Shown: one piece after another, positions 16,044-23,748 of the stretch
Position numbering within the stretch: position 1 is the stretch's first letter
How the letters are laid out: every line of letters starts with the position of its first letter
Source: Bacteroidota bacterium
GTDB taxonomy: Bacteria; Bacteroidota; Bacteroidia; Palsa-965
Length of the DNA stretch: 34,810 nucleotides
Assembly (NCBI GenBank): GCA_013298545.1
Contig: JAAFIA010000025.1
Span: 17,628-52,437 of the forward strand
Reading direction: 5' to 3'
Translations under genes and position numbers: made by a program
The notes under the pieces: generated by a model
Database searches by the model: none
What the model was told of the DNA's origin: nothing
Seen by the model: the letters and a program-made list of their open reading frames with translations, nothing else

Positions 16044-18899
16044 ATGGCAACAGACAATTTCGTCAATCGCCACATTGGCCCATCATCATCTGAAGAAAAT
16101 GAAATGCTTGCTGCCATCGGCGTGAAATCGTTAGATGAGTTAATCGAGCAAACCATTCCATCAGCGATTCGTCTTCAAAAACCACTTCAAGTCGAAGCGG
16201 GTTTAACAGAGTTTGATTACCTCCGCCACCTCAAAGCCATTGGTGCAAAAAATAAAGTCTTCCGATCGTATATTGGTTTAGGATATGCCGAAACGATTGT
16301 ACCGCCAGTTGTTCAACGCAATATTTTAGAAAATCCAGGTTGGTACACTGCCTACACACCCTATCAGGCAGAAATTGCGCAAGGTCGTTTAGAAGCCTTG
16401 TTGAATTTCCAAACCATGGTGATGGACTTAACAGCTATGCCTCTTGCAAACGCATCGCTACTCGACGAAGCAACTGCGGCAGCAGAAGCCATGAGTATGT
16501 TGTTTAGCAACCGTAGCCGCGACGCTGTAAAACGCAATGCCAATAAATTTTTCGCAGCCAATACGTGCTTCCCACAAACACTCGATTTGTTGCGTACCCG
16601 TTCAACACCATTAGGTATTGAATTGGTTATAGGCGATCACCAATCGTTTGTTCCTACAGAAGAATTTTTTGGTGTATTGGTTCAATACCCCGATATGAAC
16701 GGCGAACTGAGTGCTTACAAAACATTGGCCGATCAAACCCATGCGGTTGGTGCAGGAGTTGCCGTTGCCACAGATTTGTTGGCCTTGGCCTTGCTTACAC
16801 CGCCAGGCGAATGGGGAGCAGACGTTGTTTTTGGTAACTCACAACGTTTTGGCGTGCCTATGGGTTATGGTGGTCCTCATGCAGCTTTCTTTGCTGCGAA
16901 AGAAGATTTCAAACGCATTATGCCAGGACGCATTATTGGTGTTTCTGTTGATAGCAATGGAAAACCAGCCCTACGCATGGCACTCCAAACGCGTGAACAG
17001 CATATTAAACGTGATAAAGCAACGTCCAACATCTGTACGGCTCAAGCCTTGCTCGCCATCATGGCTTCTATGTATGCTGCATACCATGGCCCTGCGGGAA
17101 TTAAAGCGATTGCTTCAGAAGTTCATGAAAATGCTTCTATGCTCGCTGAAGCACTAGATGCAACAGGATTTAAACGCATCAATACAGGTTGGTTCGATAC
17201 GTTAACGTATGCATTCCCTGTAGGAGTTTCGTTGAACGATTTTCGTCAGAAAGCCGAAGCGGCGCAGATGAATTTCGGATATGGCGAAAACTCAGTTCGT
17301 ATTAGCCTAAGTCAAGTAACTAGCGCAGCCGATGTGGCTGCTATTGCAGTTCTTTTTGGTGCTTCTGTTGGTGTGGCGGCTTCTTCGCCAATCGTAGGCG
17401 ATTTTAAACGTACAAGTTCCTACCTCACGCATCCTGTTTTTAGCTCGTATCATTCTGAAACAGAAATGATGCGTTACATCAAACGATTGGAGAATAAAGA
17501 TTTATCGTTGACGCATTCCATGATTTCGTTGGGTTCATGTACCATGAAACTCAATGCAGCAGCAGAATTGATGCCCATTACATGGCCCGAATTTGCGAAT
17601 CTTCATCCGTTTGCTCCTGTGGAACAAGCCGAAGGCTACAAAATCGTTATTGATGAATTGAATCGAATTTTGTGTGAAGTAACTGGATTTGCATCCATGT
17701 CATTTCAACCCAATTCAGGTGCGCAGGGCGAATATGCAGGTTTGATGGTTATTCGTGCTTACCACATTAGCCGTGGCGATGCACATCGTAATGTGGCGCT
17801 TATTCCTTCGTCAGCACATGGAACAAACCCAGCTTCTGCTGCCATGGCGGGAATGGAAATTGTTGTGGTGAAATGCGACGAGAAAGGAAATATTGATGTT
17901 GCCGATTTGCGTGCAAAAGCCGAATTACATAGTCAAAAATTATCGTGCTTGATGGTTACATATCCTTCTACGCACGGTGTGTTTGAAGAATCAATCATTG
18001 AAGTTACCAACATCATTCATGCGCATGGCGGACAAGTGTATATGGATGGCGCGAATATGAATGCACAAGTTGGTTTAACTAGTCCGGGAAATATTGGTGC
18101 CGATGTTTGTCACCTCAACTTGCATAAAACATTTGCCATTCCGCATGGCGGTGGTGGTCCTGGCATGGGGCCAATTGGTGTAGCGAAACACCTTGTTCCG
18201 TTCTTGCCTGGTCATCCGGTTATTGCTATCGGTGGAGCGCAATCTATTCCTGCAATTTCTGCTGCACCTTATGGAAGCGCATTGATTCTGCTTATTTCGT
18301 ATGGCTACTGCAAAATGTTGGGCGGCGAAGGCATGACCAGCGCAACGAAAATTGCGATTCTCAATGCCAATTACATTAAAGCAAAACTGGAAAAACACTT
18401 CCCCATTCTATACACCAATGTCAACGGACGTGTTGCCCATGAAATGATTTTGGATTGTGCCGAATTTAAACGCACCGCAAAAGTAGAAGTGGCCGATATG
18501 GCCAAGCGTTTGATGGATTATGGCTTTCACGCGCCAACCGTAGCGTTTCCAGTTCACGATACCTTAATGGTTGAGCCAACAGAAAGCGAAGCGAAATCAG
18601 AGCTGGATCGTTTTTGCGATGCAATGATTATGATCCGTCACGAAATTGCAGAAATTGCAGAGGGTAATGCTGATGGTGCGGATAATGTTTTAAAAAATGC
18701 ACCACATACTGCTGCAACCGTTATTTCGAGCGAATGGAAACATGCATATAGTCGTGAGAAAGCGGTTTATCCGTTGTCATGGGTGCGCGATATGAAATTC
18801 TGGCCAAGCGTTGGTCGTGTCGATAATGCGCATGGCGATCGGAATCTGGTATGTTCTTGTCTGCCTATTGAAGCGTATATGGAAACAGCAACAGCTTAA
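16044..18899 (+). CDS. gcvP: Glycine dehydrogenase (decarboxylating), P-protein
   Basis: GcvP is the PLP subunit of the glycine cleavage system. It decarboxylates glycine and passes the aminomethyl group to the lipoyl H-protein. At 951 residues it is the long homodimeric type, with both halves (the two-subunit GcvPA/GcvPB equivalent) fused. Hallmarks are [17 protein letters not shown] at the start, [57 protein letters not shown] in the second half and the PLP lysine in [21 protein letters not shown] (Lys695). An upstream TTG frame extension contains the promoter, so the ATG at 16044 is used. gcvT and gcvH are not in the window. Confidence 0.98.
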   Translation: MATDNFVNRHIGPSSSEENEMLAAIGVKSLDELIEQTIPSAIRLQKPLQVEAGLTEFDYLRHLKAIGAKNKVFRSYIGLGYAETIVPPVVQRNILENPGWYTAYTPYQAEIAQGRLEALLNFQTMVMDLTAMPLANASLLDEATAAAEAMSMLFSNRSRDAVKRNANKFFAANTCFPQTLDLLRTRSTPLGIELVIGDHQSFVPTEEFFGVLVQYPDMNGELSAYKTLADQTHAVGAGVAVATDLLALALLTPPGEWGADVVFGNSQRFGVPMGYGGPHAAFFAAKEDFKRIMPGRIIGVSVDSNGKPALRMALQTREQHIKRDKATSNICTAQALLAIMASMYAAYHGPAGIKAIASEVHENASMLAEALDATGFKRINTGWFDTLTYAFPVGVSLNDFRQKAEAAQMNFGYGENSVRISLSQVTSAADVAAIAVLFGASVGVAASSPIVGDFKRTSSYLTHPVFSSYHSETEMMRYIKRLENKDLSLTHSMISLGSCTMKLNAAAELMPITWPEFANLHPFAPVEQAEGYKIVIDELNRILCEVTGFASMSFQPNSGAQGEYAGLMVIRAYHISRGDAHRNVALIPSSAHGTNPASAAMAGMEIVVVKCDEKGNIDVADLRAKAELHSQKLSCLMVTYPSTHGVFEESIIEVTNIIHAHGGQVYMDGANMNAQVGLTSPGNIGADVCHLNLHKTFAIPHGGGGPGMGPIGVAKHLVPFLPGHPVIAIGGAQSIPAISAAPYGSALILLISYGYCKMLGGEGMTSATKIAILNANYIKAKLEKHFPILYTNVNGRVAHEMILDCAEFKRTAKVEVADMAKRLMDYGFHAPTVAFPVHDTLMVEPTESEAKSELDRFCDAMIMIRHEIAEIAEGNADGADNVLKNAPHTAATVISSEWKHAYSREKAVYPLSWVRDMKFWPSVGRVDNAHGDRNLVCSCLPIEAYMETATA

Positions 18900-18915
18900 T
18901 TCTGTGCAAAATAAT

Positions 18916-18951
18916 AACGCGCCATGCTGCAATTCTGCAGCATGGCGCGTT
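18916..18951 (+). terminator. Hairpin terminator after gcvP
   Basis: A long GC-rich stem of about 15-16 bp (18916-18931 with 18936-18951) has a 4-base loop. Only a short T-rich tail (TTTGTTT) follows. It starts 17 bases past the gcvP stop. Confidence 0.75.
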
Positions 18952-19020
18952 TGTTTGGTGGGTGCGTAAGATTAAAAAGAAAAAAAGTACAGATTGAATC
19001 CGAAAACAAAGAAAACTCGT

Positions 19021-19028
19021 TATATTTG
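19021..19028 (+). promoter_or_regulatory. -7 box of the 19070 gene
   Basis: TATATTTG lies 41 bases before the ATG. A TTG at 18994-18996 is 24 bases upstream, slightly farther than the usual -33 element. Confidence 0.6.
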
Positions 19029-19069
19029 TTACGCTTAAAGATAACTACTAAACCAATCAATCTTAACAG

Positions 19070-20062
19070 ATGAAAAAAATCTACACAATCGTTGCGTTAC
19101 TGGCTCTCGGTATTTCTGCTAACGCACAAAACAAAACCAATGCACAAGCTGCATTCAACGGCCCAGCACAACCAAGCCGCAATACATTAAATCCAAACCT
19201 GCAAGCTAATGGCGACACATTGATGTGGATGCCATTGCTCGGTTATTACATCAACCCAACTGACCAGCCAAACTTTGCTATTCAGATCGAAGACATCGAT
19301 GGTTTGGCTCTTTCACAAAGTACCATTCAATGTTCTGATTGGTGTGCTTTCTTTTCAACCGATGCTGGTGATATCGATCCTAATCAAGGTGATATTGATA
19401 CTGGATTTTTCTGGGGTGCAACCTCATACTTTGCTCCAGTTGCAACTGCTGACAACTGGCTCGAATTTGGACCAATCACCTTGCCTTCTTCTGGTGGCCA
19501 CGTTAAATGGAACTACAAAATGCAAGACAACAGCTACCGTGATGGTTACGAAATCCTTGTAAACACAAACAGCTTAAACTTTAGCGATTTTACAAACCCA
19601 CCAATTTTTGCTGTAGCTGATAATGCAGCTTCTACAAATGGTGATACTACATGGACTGCTGCTCCTGGTGCTGATATGAGCGCTTATGCTGGTCAATCAG
19701 TTTACATTGCATTCCACCACAATGCTGCTGACATGTTCATCCTTTGGATCGACAATATCCTCGTTATCGAAGGACCATTGAGCACAGAAGAAAACAACAG
19801 CGACCTTACAATTGGTCAGAACATGCCAAACCCTGCAACAGGAAACACCGTTATCAATTACAGCCTCAAATCAAACAGCGATGTTGATGTGGTTGTTTAT
19901 GATGTAACTGGTGCTGCTGTAATGACAAGCCATGTTGAAAACCAAGCTGCTGGTGCACACACACAAACCTTGAACGTTGAAAATCTTGCTGCTGGTGTTT
20001 ATTACTACACTGTAACTGCAAACGGCGTTAGCAAAACAAATAAAATGGTTGTTACGAAGTAA
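19070..20062 (+). CDS. T9SS-sorted surface protein, adhesin-like beta-sandwich
   Basis: The protein has 330 residues. A signal peptide (MKKIYTIVALLALGISANAQ) precedes a passenger of about 220 residues. This ends in a C-terminal type A sorting domain (GQNMPNPATGNTVINY ... GVYYYTVTANG ... KMVVTK). The passenger has features of the choice-of-anchor J/cleaved-adhesin beta-sandwich: DNWLEFGPITLPSSGGHVKW, YEILVNT, AYAGQSVYIAFHHN and FILWIDNILVIEG. It is presumably secreted and anchored to the cell surface, and the ligand is unknown. Its C-terminal domain is clearly related to that of the gene at 20399. A terminator follows. Confidence 0.9.
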   Translation: MKKIYTIVALLALGISANAQNKTNAQAAFNGPAQPSRNTLNPNLQANGDTLMWMPLLGYYINPTDQPNFAIQIEDIDGLALSQSTIQCSDWCAFFSTDAGDIDPNQGDIDTGFFWGATSYFAPVATADNWLEFGPITLPSSGGHVKWNYKMQDNSYRDGYEILVNTNSLNFSDFTNPPIFAVADNAASTNGDTTWTAAPGADMSAYAGQSVYIAFHHNAADMFILWIDNILVIEGPLSTEENNSDLTIGQNMPNPATGNTVINYSLKSNSDVDVVVYDVTGAAVMTSHVENQAAGAHTQTLNVENLAAGVYYYTVTANGVSKTNKMVVTK

Positions 20063-20082
20063 TCTCCATTTCAGATTTAAAA

Positions 20083-20116
20083 ATAGCCGGATAGATTTCT
20101 ATCCGGCTATTTTTTT
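20083..20116 (+). terminator. Terminator after the 19070 gene
   Basis: A perfect 12-bp stem (ATAGCCGGATAG at 20083-20094, complement at 20099-20110) has a 4-base loop and a T-run at 20110-20116. Confidence 0.93.
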
Positions 20117-20127
20117 GCCAATTGTTA

Positions 20128-20305
20128 AGAGCCTGTTTAAAATTTGTTTTTGAGAATTGTTATGATGCATTTTTGTGCCAGACGAGGCGCGTTTTGAAGG
20201 CCATAGCGGCGCGCCTACGGTCGAAAAACGCAACGAAGTATGGTGCAAAAAGGCGCATAACAATTCCGAGGCTTCGGAACAAAGGATGAAATTTAAACAG
20301 GCTCT
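20128..20305. mobile_element. MITE-like palindromic repeat element
   Basis: This 178-bp element has perfect 14-bp terminal inverted repeats (AGAGCCTGTTTAAA at 20128-20141 and its complement at 20292-20305). A second inverted block pairs 20154-20180 with 20241-20266, with the first 11 bases exact. The centre contains GC-rich palindromes (AGGCGCG at 20185-20191 with CGCGCCT at 20210-20216). A separate hairpin, TTCCGA-GGCT-TCGGAA, lies at 20264-20279. The whole unit could fold into one branched structure. It encodes no convincing protein; an open frame starting at 20175 is an accident of the repeat. No second copy is in the window, so the mobile nature is inferred from structure. Confidence 0.65.
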
Positions 20306-20332
20306 AAGCCAACAAAACCGTTTAGCAAGAAC

Positions 20333-20364
20333 TTTGTTATTCTATATTGATTTTAGTATATTTG
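20333..20364 (+). promoter_or_regulatory. Promoter of the 20399 gene (-33 and -7 boxes)
   Basis: TTTG at 20333-20336 and TATATTTG at 20357-20364 are separated by 20 bases, a textbook Bacteroidota primary-sigma promoter. The ATG is 34 bases further on. The promoter starts 28 bases after the palindromic element. Confidence 0.8.
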
Positions 20365-20398
20365 TTATTCGCAATAAAAACTAAACAACACAACTGCA

Positions 20399-21580
20399 AT
20401 GAAAAAAATCTACGCTTCACTTTTTCTTGGGCTTCTCGGCATCTCCGTAACTGCTCAGAATTTGAATGTTGTTCCAACTAGCGGACATATCCCGCGCAGT
20501 ATGCCACAACGCAATGCCAATCCTTCGACACAAGCCACCGCTAATTTTTATGTGGATTATGATTTTTCTGATGAGGATTATCAAGTAAACACACTTGGAA
20601 ATACTTATTCGCGCTATATCTGGGATATGAATATGCGCTATGATTATACCTTGGGTGATACCAGTTTGAAATGGGCTGCTGTCGATTTCAATACATTGAT
20701 CGATTCGTATAACGGCTCTACACCTGTTTCTTTCGCTTCGTTTGCAACGTACACCATTGACTCTGTATTCATTCTTTGTGGTCACTCTAATTACTCTGGC
20801 GCAAACGATACCATTTTGATTAAAATCGTTCAATTGTCGTCTGGTGGCTATCCTACTTACCCAGGAACAATTTTACATACTGACACATTGATTACCAATG
20901 CTAGTCTTTTTGGTGCTGCAAGTTGGTTGAATTCTGGTGTTGCATACTCAACGCCAAACTTGACACTCCCAAACTCAACCAAATTTGGTGTTCGTGTGGA
21001 GTATTATGGCGATCGCTTGGATACATTCGGAATCCTTTGCGGGTTTGGTGATCTTGGACCTGGTCAGTGTGCCAGTATTCCACTGCTCAATAATTTCGCT
21101 ATCGAGTCAAACTATACACAAAATAGCTATCGCCACGATATGCGTTTTGCGTTACCTCCAAACAATATTGCGCAATTGCCAACTTCAAGTGGTGCAGATA
21201 CCTATTACGATTGCGATGGTAGCCAAAGCTATCAATCAGGTGTAGATGCTGAAAATTTCTTGCAAAATTTCGGTATTTGGGTGAACCTCACAACGATTAC
21301 CGGAGTTGAAGAGTATGCAGGTATTTTAGGTGTTGGTCAAAACGAACCTAATCCAGTTGCAAACACAACCAATATCCCGTACAGCTTGAAAGAAAACAGC
21401 GATGTTTCTCTTACTGTATATGATGTAACAGGTAAAGTTGTAGCTACGCAAACAGCACAAAATCAAGCTGCCGGCAGTCATAAATTTACAGTTGATGGAT
21501 CTGTTCTTTCATCTGGTGTTTATTACTACACTGTTGATGCTGGTCAAGGACGTGTTACACGCAAAATGATTGTTCAGTAA
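20399..21580 (+). CDS. T9SS-sorted surface protein
   Basis: The protein has 393 residues. It has a signal peptide (MKKIYASLFLGLLGISVTAQ), an aromatic and Asn/Thr-rich beta-type passenger that I cannot assign to a family, and a C-terminal type A sorting domain (GQNEPNPVANTTNIPY ... SSGVYYYTVDAG ... KMIVQ). The start and the sorting domain closely resemble those of the gene at 19070, including an identical 22-base stretch (21513-21534 and 19992-20013). The passengers differ. It is expected on the cell surface or released. Confidence 0.88.
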   Translation: MKKIYASLFLGLLGISVTAQNLNVVPTSGHIPRSMPQRNANPSTQATANFYVDYDFSDEDYQVNTLGNTYSRYIWDMNMRYDYTLGDTSLKWAAVDFNTLIDSYNGSTPVSFASFATYTIDSVFILCGHSNYSGANDTILIKIVQLSSGGYPTYPGTILHTDTLITNASLFGAASWLNSGVAYSTPNLTLPNSTKFGVRVEYYGDRLDTFGILCGFGDLGPGQCASIPLLNNFAIESNYTQNSYRHDMRFALPPNNIAQLPTSSGADTYYDCDGSQSYQSGVDAENFLQNFGIWVNLTTITGVEEYAGILGVGQNEPNPVANTTNIPYSLKENSDVSLTVYDVTGKVVATQTAQNQAAGSHKFTVDGSVLSSGVYYYTVDAGQGRVTRKMIVQ

Positions 21581-21593
21581 TAATCTAAAGCAT

Positions 21594-21633
21594 AAAAAAA
21601 ACCTCGTCTGATATTTTCGGACGAGGTTTTTTT
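21594..21633. terminator. Bidirectional terminator between the 20399 gene and the ABC operon
   Basis: The stem AACCTCGTCTG (21600-21610) pairs with 21618-21628 with one G-T wobble. It is flanked by an A-run at 21594-21601 and a T-run at 21627-21633, so it can end transcripts from both sides. Confidence 0.9.
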
Positions 21634-21645
21634 ATGCTCAAAAAA

Positions 21646-22404
21646 TTAAGCGTTTAGACGGTCGCGGAATTGTTGCAGAAATTTTGTCGCGTAAACAAAT
21701 TTGGAAAGTTCTTCGTTATCTGCACGCAAAATCTCGTGGCGTGTTCCTTCCCAGATTTTTTTCCCTTTATGAAGAAATGCAATGCGGTCGCCAATTTCTA
21801 AAACTGAATTCATATCGTGTGTGATCACAACCGTGGTCATTTGATACTCTTCTGTAATTTCCTTGATTAAATCGTCGATTAAAATAGATGTGCGTGGATC
21901 GAGGCCCGAGTTTGGCTCATCGCAAAAAAGATATTGTGGTTTCATGGCAATGGCGCGGGCAATAGCAACGCGCTTTTTCATTCCGCCACTCAGTTCGGCA
22001 GGAAATAGTTTTCCGGCTTGCGGTAGATTAACCCGTTCTAAGCAAAATTGTGCACGGTCGCGTTTTTCGGCTTCCGACATTTCGGTAAACATCGAAAGGG
22101 GGAATTTTACATTTTCTTCTGAGGTCATTGAGTCATATAACGCAGAGCCTTGAAAGAGCATGCCAATATCTTGCCGTATGTTTTTTTGTGCAGCATAATC
22201 CATAGAGACAAAATCTTCGCCATTGTATAAAATTTCGCCATTGTCAGGCTGAACCAAACCTACCATACATTTGATCAGTACCGATTTTCCGGTTCCAGAT
22301 TCGCCAATGATGAGGTTCGATTTTCCTTTTTCGAAGACAAACGAAAAATCTTTGAGAATGTGTTTTTCTCCAAACGACTTGTTGAGGTTACGAACTTCGA
22401 TCAT
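21646..22404 (-). CDS. mlaF: MlaF-type ABC transporter ATP-binding protein
   Basis: This 252-residue cytoplasmic ATPase belongs to an MCE/Mla-type lipid transporter. It shows Walker A GESGTGKS (34-41), a Q-loop in MLFQGSALYDSMT, signature LSGGMKKRVAIARAIA, Walker B YLFCDEPNSGLDP and an H-loop VITHDM. The SGLDPRTS and EENVKFPL segments fit the Mla/Ttg2A subgroup. The ATG overlaps the permease stop (ATGA), so the two are translated together. An MCE-domain (MlaD-like) partner is not in the window. Confidence 0.92.
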   Translation of the reverse strand: MIEVRNLNKSFGEKHILKDFSFVFEKGKSNLIIGESGTGKSVLIKCMVGLVQPDNGEILYNGEDFVSMDYAAQKNIRQDIGMLFQGSALYDSMTSEENVKFPLSMFTEMSEAEKRDRAQFCLERVNLPQAGKLFPAELSGGMKKRVAIARAIAMKPQYLFCDEPNSGLDPRTSILIDDLIKEITEEYQMTTVVITHDMNSVLEIGDRIAFLHKGKKIWEGTRHEILRADNEELSKFVYATKFLQQFRDRLNA

Positions 22405-23150
22405 GCCAGTAAGAGTTGCGTGAGAATGAAGTTGAACAACAACAATACAATGATGCTGTAAACAACAGCCTTCGTGCTGGATTGACCAACTTCGAGCGAA
22501 CCACCTTTGGTGTAATAGCCATGATAGGCAGATACCGAAGGAATGATGAATCCAAAAAACAACGTTTTGGTCAAGGCGTAGAATACATTGTATGGACGAA
22601 AATCGTACTGAATGCCATAGACAAATTCATACGGTGTTACAACACCTGCGGCCACGCCCAATGCAAAGCCACCCAAGTGTCCAAGAAACATACTGATGGT
22701 AACTACAAAAGGAAAAATAGCTACGGAAGCCAGAATTTTTGGAAGAATTAGAAATCCGGCAGAATTAACGCCCATGACTTCGAGCGCATCAATCTGTTCG
22801 GTTACACGCATATTGCCAATTTCTGATGCAATGCTTGATCCGACTTTACCGGCGAGGATCAGACTTACAATGGTGGGCGAAAATTCGAGGATGATGGAAT
22901 CACGTGCAGCCACACCTACTGCATACAACGGAATCCAAGGACTTTCAAATCCAAAAGCAGATTGAATGGTAATAACGGCACCCATAAAAATAGAAATAAT
23001 GGCTACGATTCCGAGCGAACCAATACCAATGGCATTGACTTCCTCAAAAAAACGCCGCCAAAAGATGGACCATTTTTCAGGTTTGCGGAAAACCTGCCGC
23101 ATGAGCAGCCAATATGCGCCTATGTGCCGGAATAAACTGAGTGGATTCAT
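22401..23150 (-). CDS. mlaE: MlaE-type ABC transporter permease
   Basis: This 249-residue inner-membrane permease is of the MlaE/TrnL family and has about five hydrophobic segments. The family signature EFSPTIVSLILAGKVGSSIASEIGNMRVTEQIDALEVMG is present across residues 89-127. The probable role is phospholipid transport between the inner and outer membranes together with the ATPase encoded next to it. The near-consensus -7 box TATTTTTA lies at 23162-23169 on the minus strand. It diverges from the small lipoprotein gene. Confidence 0.93.
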   Translation of the reverse strand: MNPLSLFRHIGAYWLLMRQVFRKPEKWSIFWRRFFEEVNAIGIGSLGIVAIISIFMGAVITIQSAFGFESPWIPLYAVGVAARDSIILEFSPTIVSLILAGKVGSSIASEIGNMRVTEQIDALEVMGVNSAGFLILPKILASVAIFPFVVTISMFLGHLGGFALGVAAGVVTPYEFVYGIQYDFRPYNVFYALTKTLFFGFIIPSVSAYHGYYTKGGSLEVGQSSTKAVVYSIIVLLLFNFILTQLLLA

Positions 23151-23254
23151 AAATTAAGGCATAAAAATACGCAATTCTTGGGGCAAGTAACTATACGAAA
23201 ACATGACTTGTTACGTTTTATCGTGAAGAAATGCCCGAAGATGCCGATCTTTTG

Positions 23255-23262
23255 TATATTTG
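23255..23262 (+). promoter_or_regulatory. -7 box of the small lipoprotein gene
   Basis: TATATTTG is an exact TAnnTTTG match 15 bases before the ATG at 23277. It lies inside an upstream open extension of the frame and so decides the start. Confidence 0.6.
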
Positions 23263-23276
23263 AAACACATCGGTTT

Positions 23277-23414
23277 ATGAAAATGTATCGCCGCTTACTT
23301 CCCTTTTTCCTTGTTGCTTCCGTATTATCGGTAGCAGCTTCTGGTTGTTTTTTGTTTCGCAAAAAGAACCATTGCAATAGCTGTCCAACGTTTAGCGGTA
23401 AGCCCAAACGGTAA
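23277..23414 (+). CDS. Small lipoprotein (45 aa)
   Basis: The protein is a 45-residue predicted lipoprotein. It has a basic start (MKMYRR), a hydrophobic segment and a lipobox-like ASGC with Cys24. The mature part is only about 22 residues, basic and Cys-containing (FLFRKKNHCNSCPTFSGKPKR). An ATG at 23283 would be two codons shorter. The function is unknown. It precedes feoA by 71 bases but has its own promoter box, as does feoA. Confidence 0.6.
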   Translation: MKMYRRLLPFFLVASVLSVAASGCFLFRKKNHCNSCPTFSGKPKR

Positions 23415-23465
23415 AATACCCTCTTTTAGGTACGCTTCTTTTCCTCTATTTTTCTCTTACTGACG

Positions 23466-23473
23466 TACATTTG
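23466..23473 (+). promoter_or_regulatory. -7 box of the feoAB promoter
   Basis: TACATTTG lies 12 bases before the feoA ATG at 23486. It covers an in-frame TTG at 23471, which is therefore rejected as the start. No clear Fur-type palindrome was recognised. Confidence 0.6.
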
Positions 23474-23485
23474 TGCTCGAAACTT

Positions 23486-23731
23486 ATGTCTAGCACGTTG
23501 TACAACCTAACTGAATTACGTAAAGGCGAATCGGCCATCATCGATTCCTTTACCGACTCCGAGCTTTCAGCAAAATTGCTAGAGATGGGCTGCATTCCTG
23601 GCGAAAAAGTTTTGCTCGAGAAAAAAGCACCAACAGGCGACCCCATTGCCATTAATTTATCGGGCTATGTGTTGAGTTTGCGTCTTTCAGAAGCAAAAAC
23701 AGTACAGATCCGAAAAACAAACCCGCTCTAA
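23486..23731 (+). CDS. feoA: Ferrous iron transport protein A
   Basis: FeoA is a small SH3-like cytoplasmic protein that works with FeoB in Fe(II) uptake. The protein has 81 residues, with the family pattern LTELRKGESAIIDSF, KLLEMGCIPGEKVLLEKKAPTGDPIAINLSGYVLSLR. It lies 17 bases upstream of feoB in the same operon. Confidence 0.95.
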   Translation: MSSTLYNLTELRKGESAIIDSFTDSELSAKLLEMGCIPGEKVLLEKKAPTGDPIAINLSGYVLSLRLSEAKTVQIRKTNPL

Positions 23732-23748
23732 CTAAGTGCCCCGTTTCT

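Noticed and set aside
20175-20384. A 69-codon open frame across the palindromic element
   Set aside because: It lies almost wholly in inverted repeats and hairpins, has no protein-like composition, and continues through the promoter of the 20399 gene.
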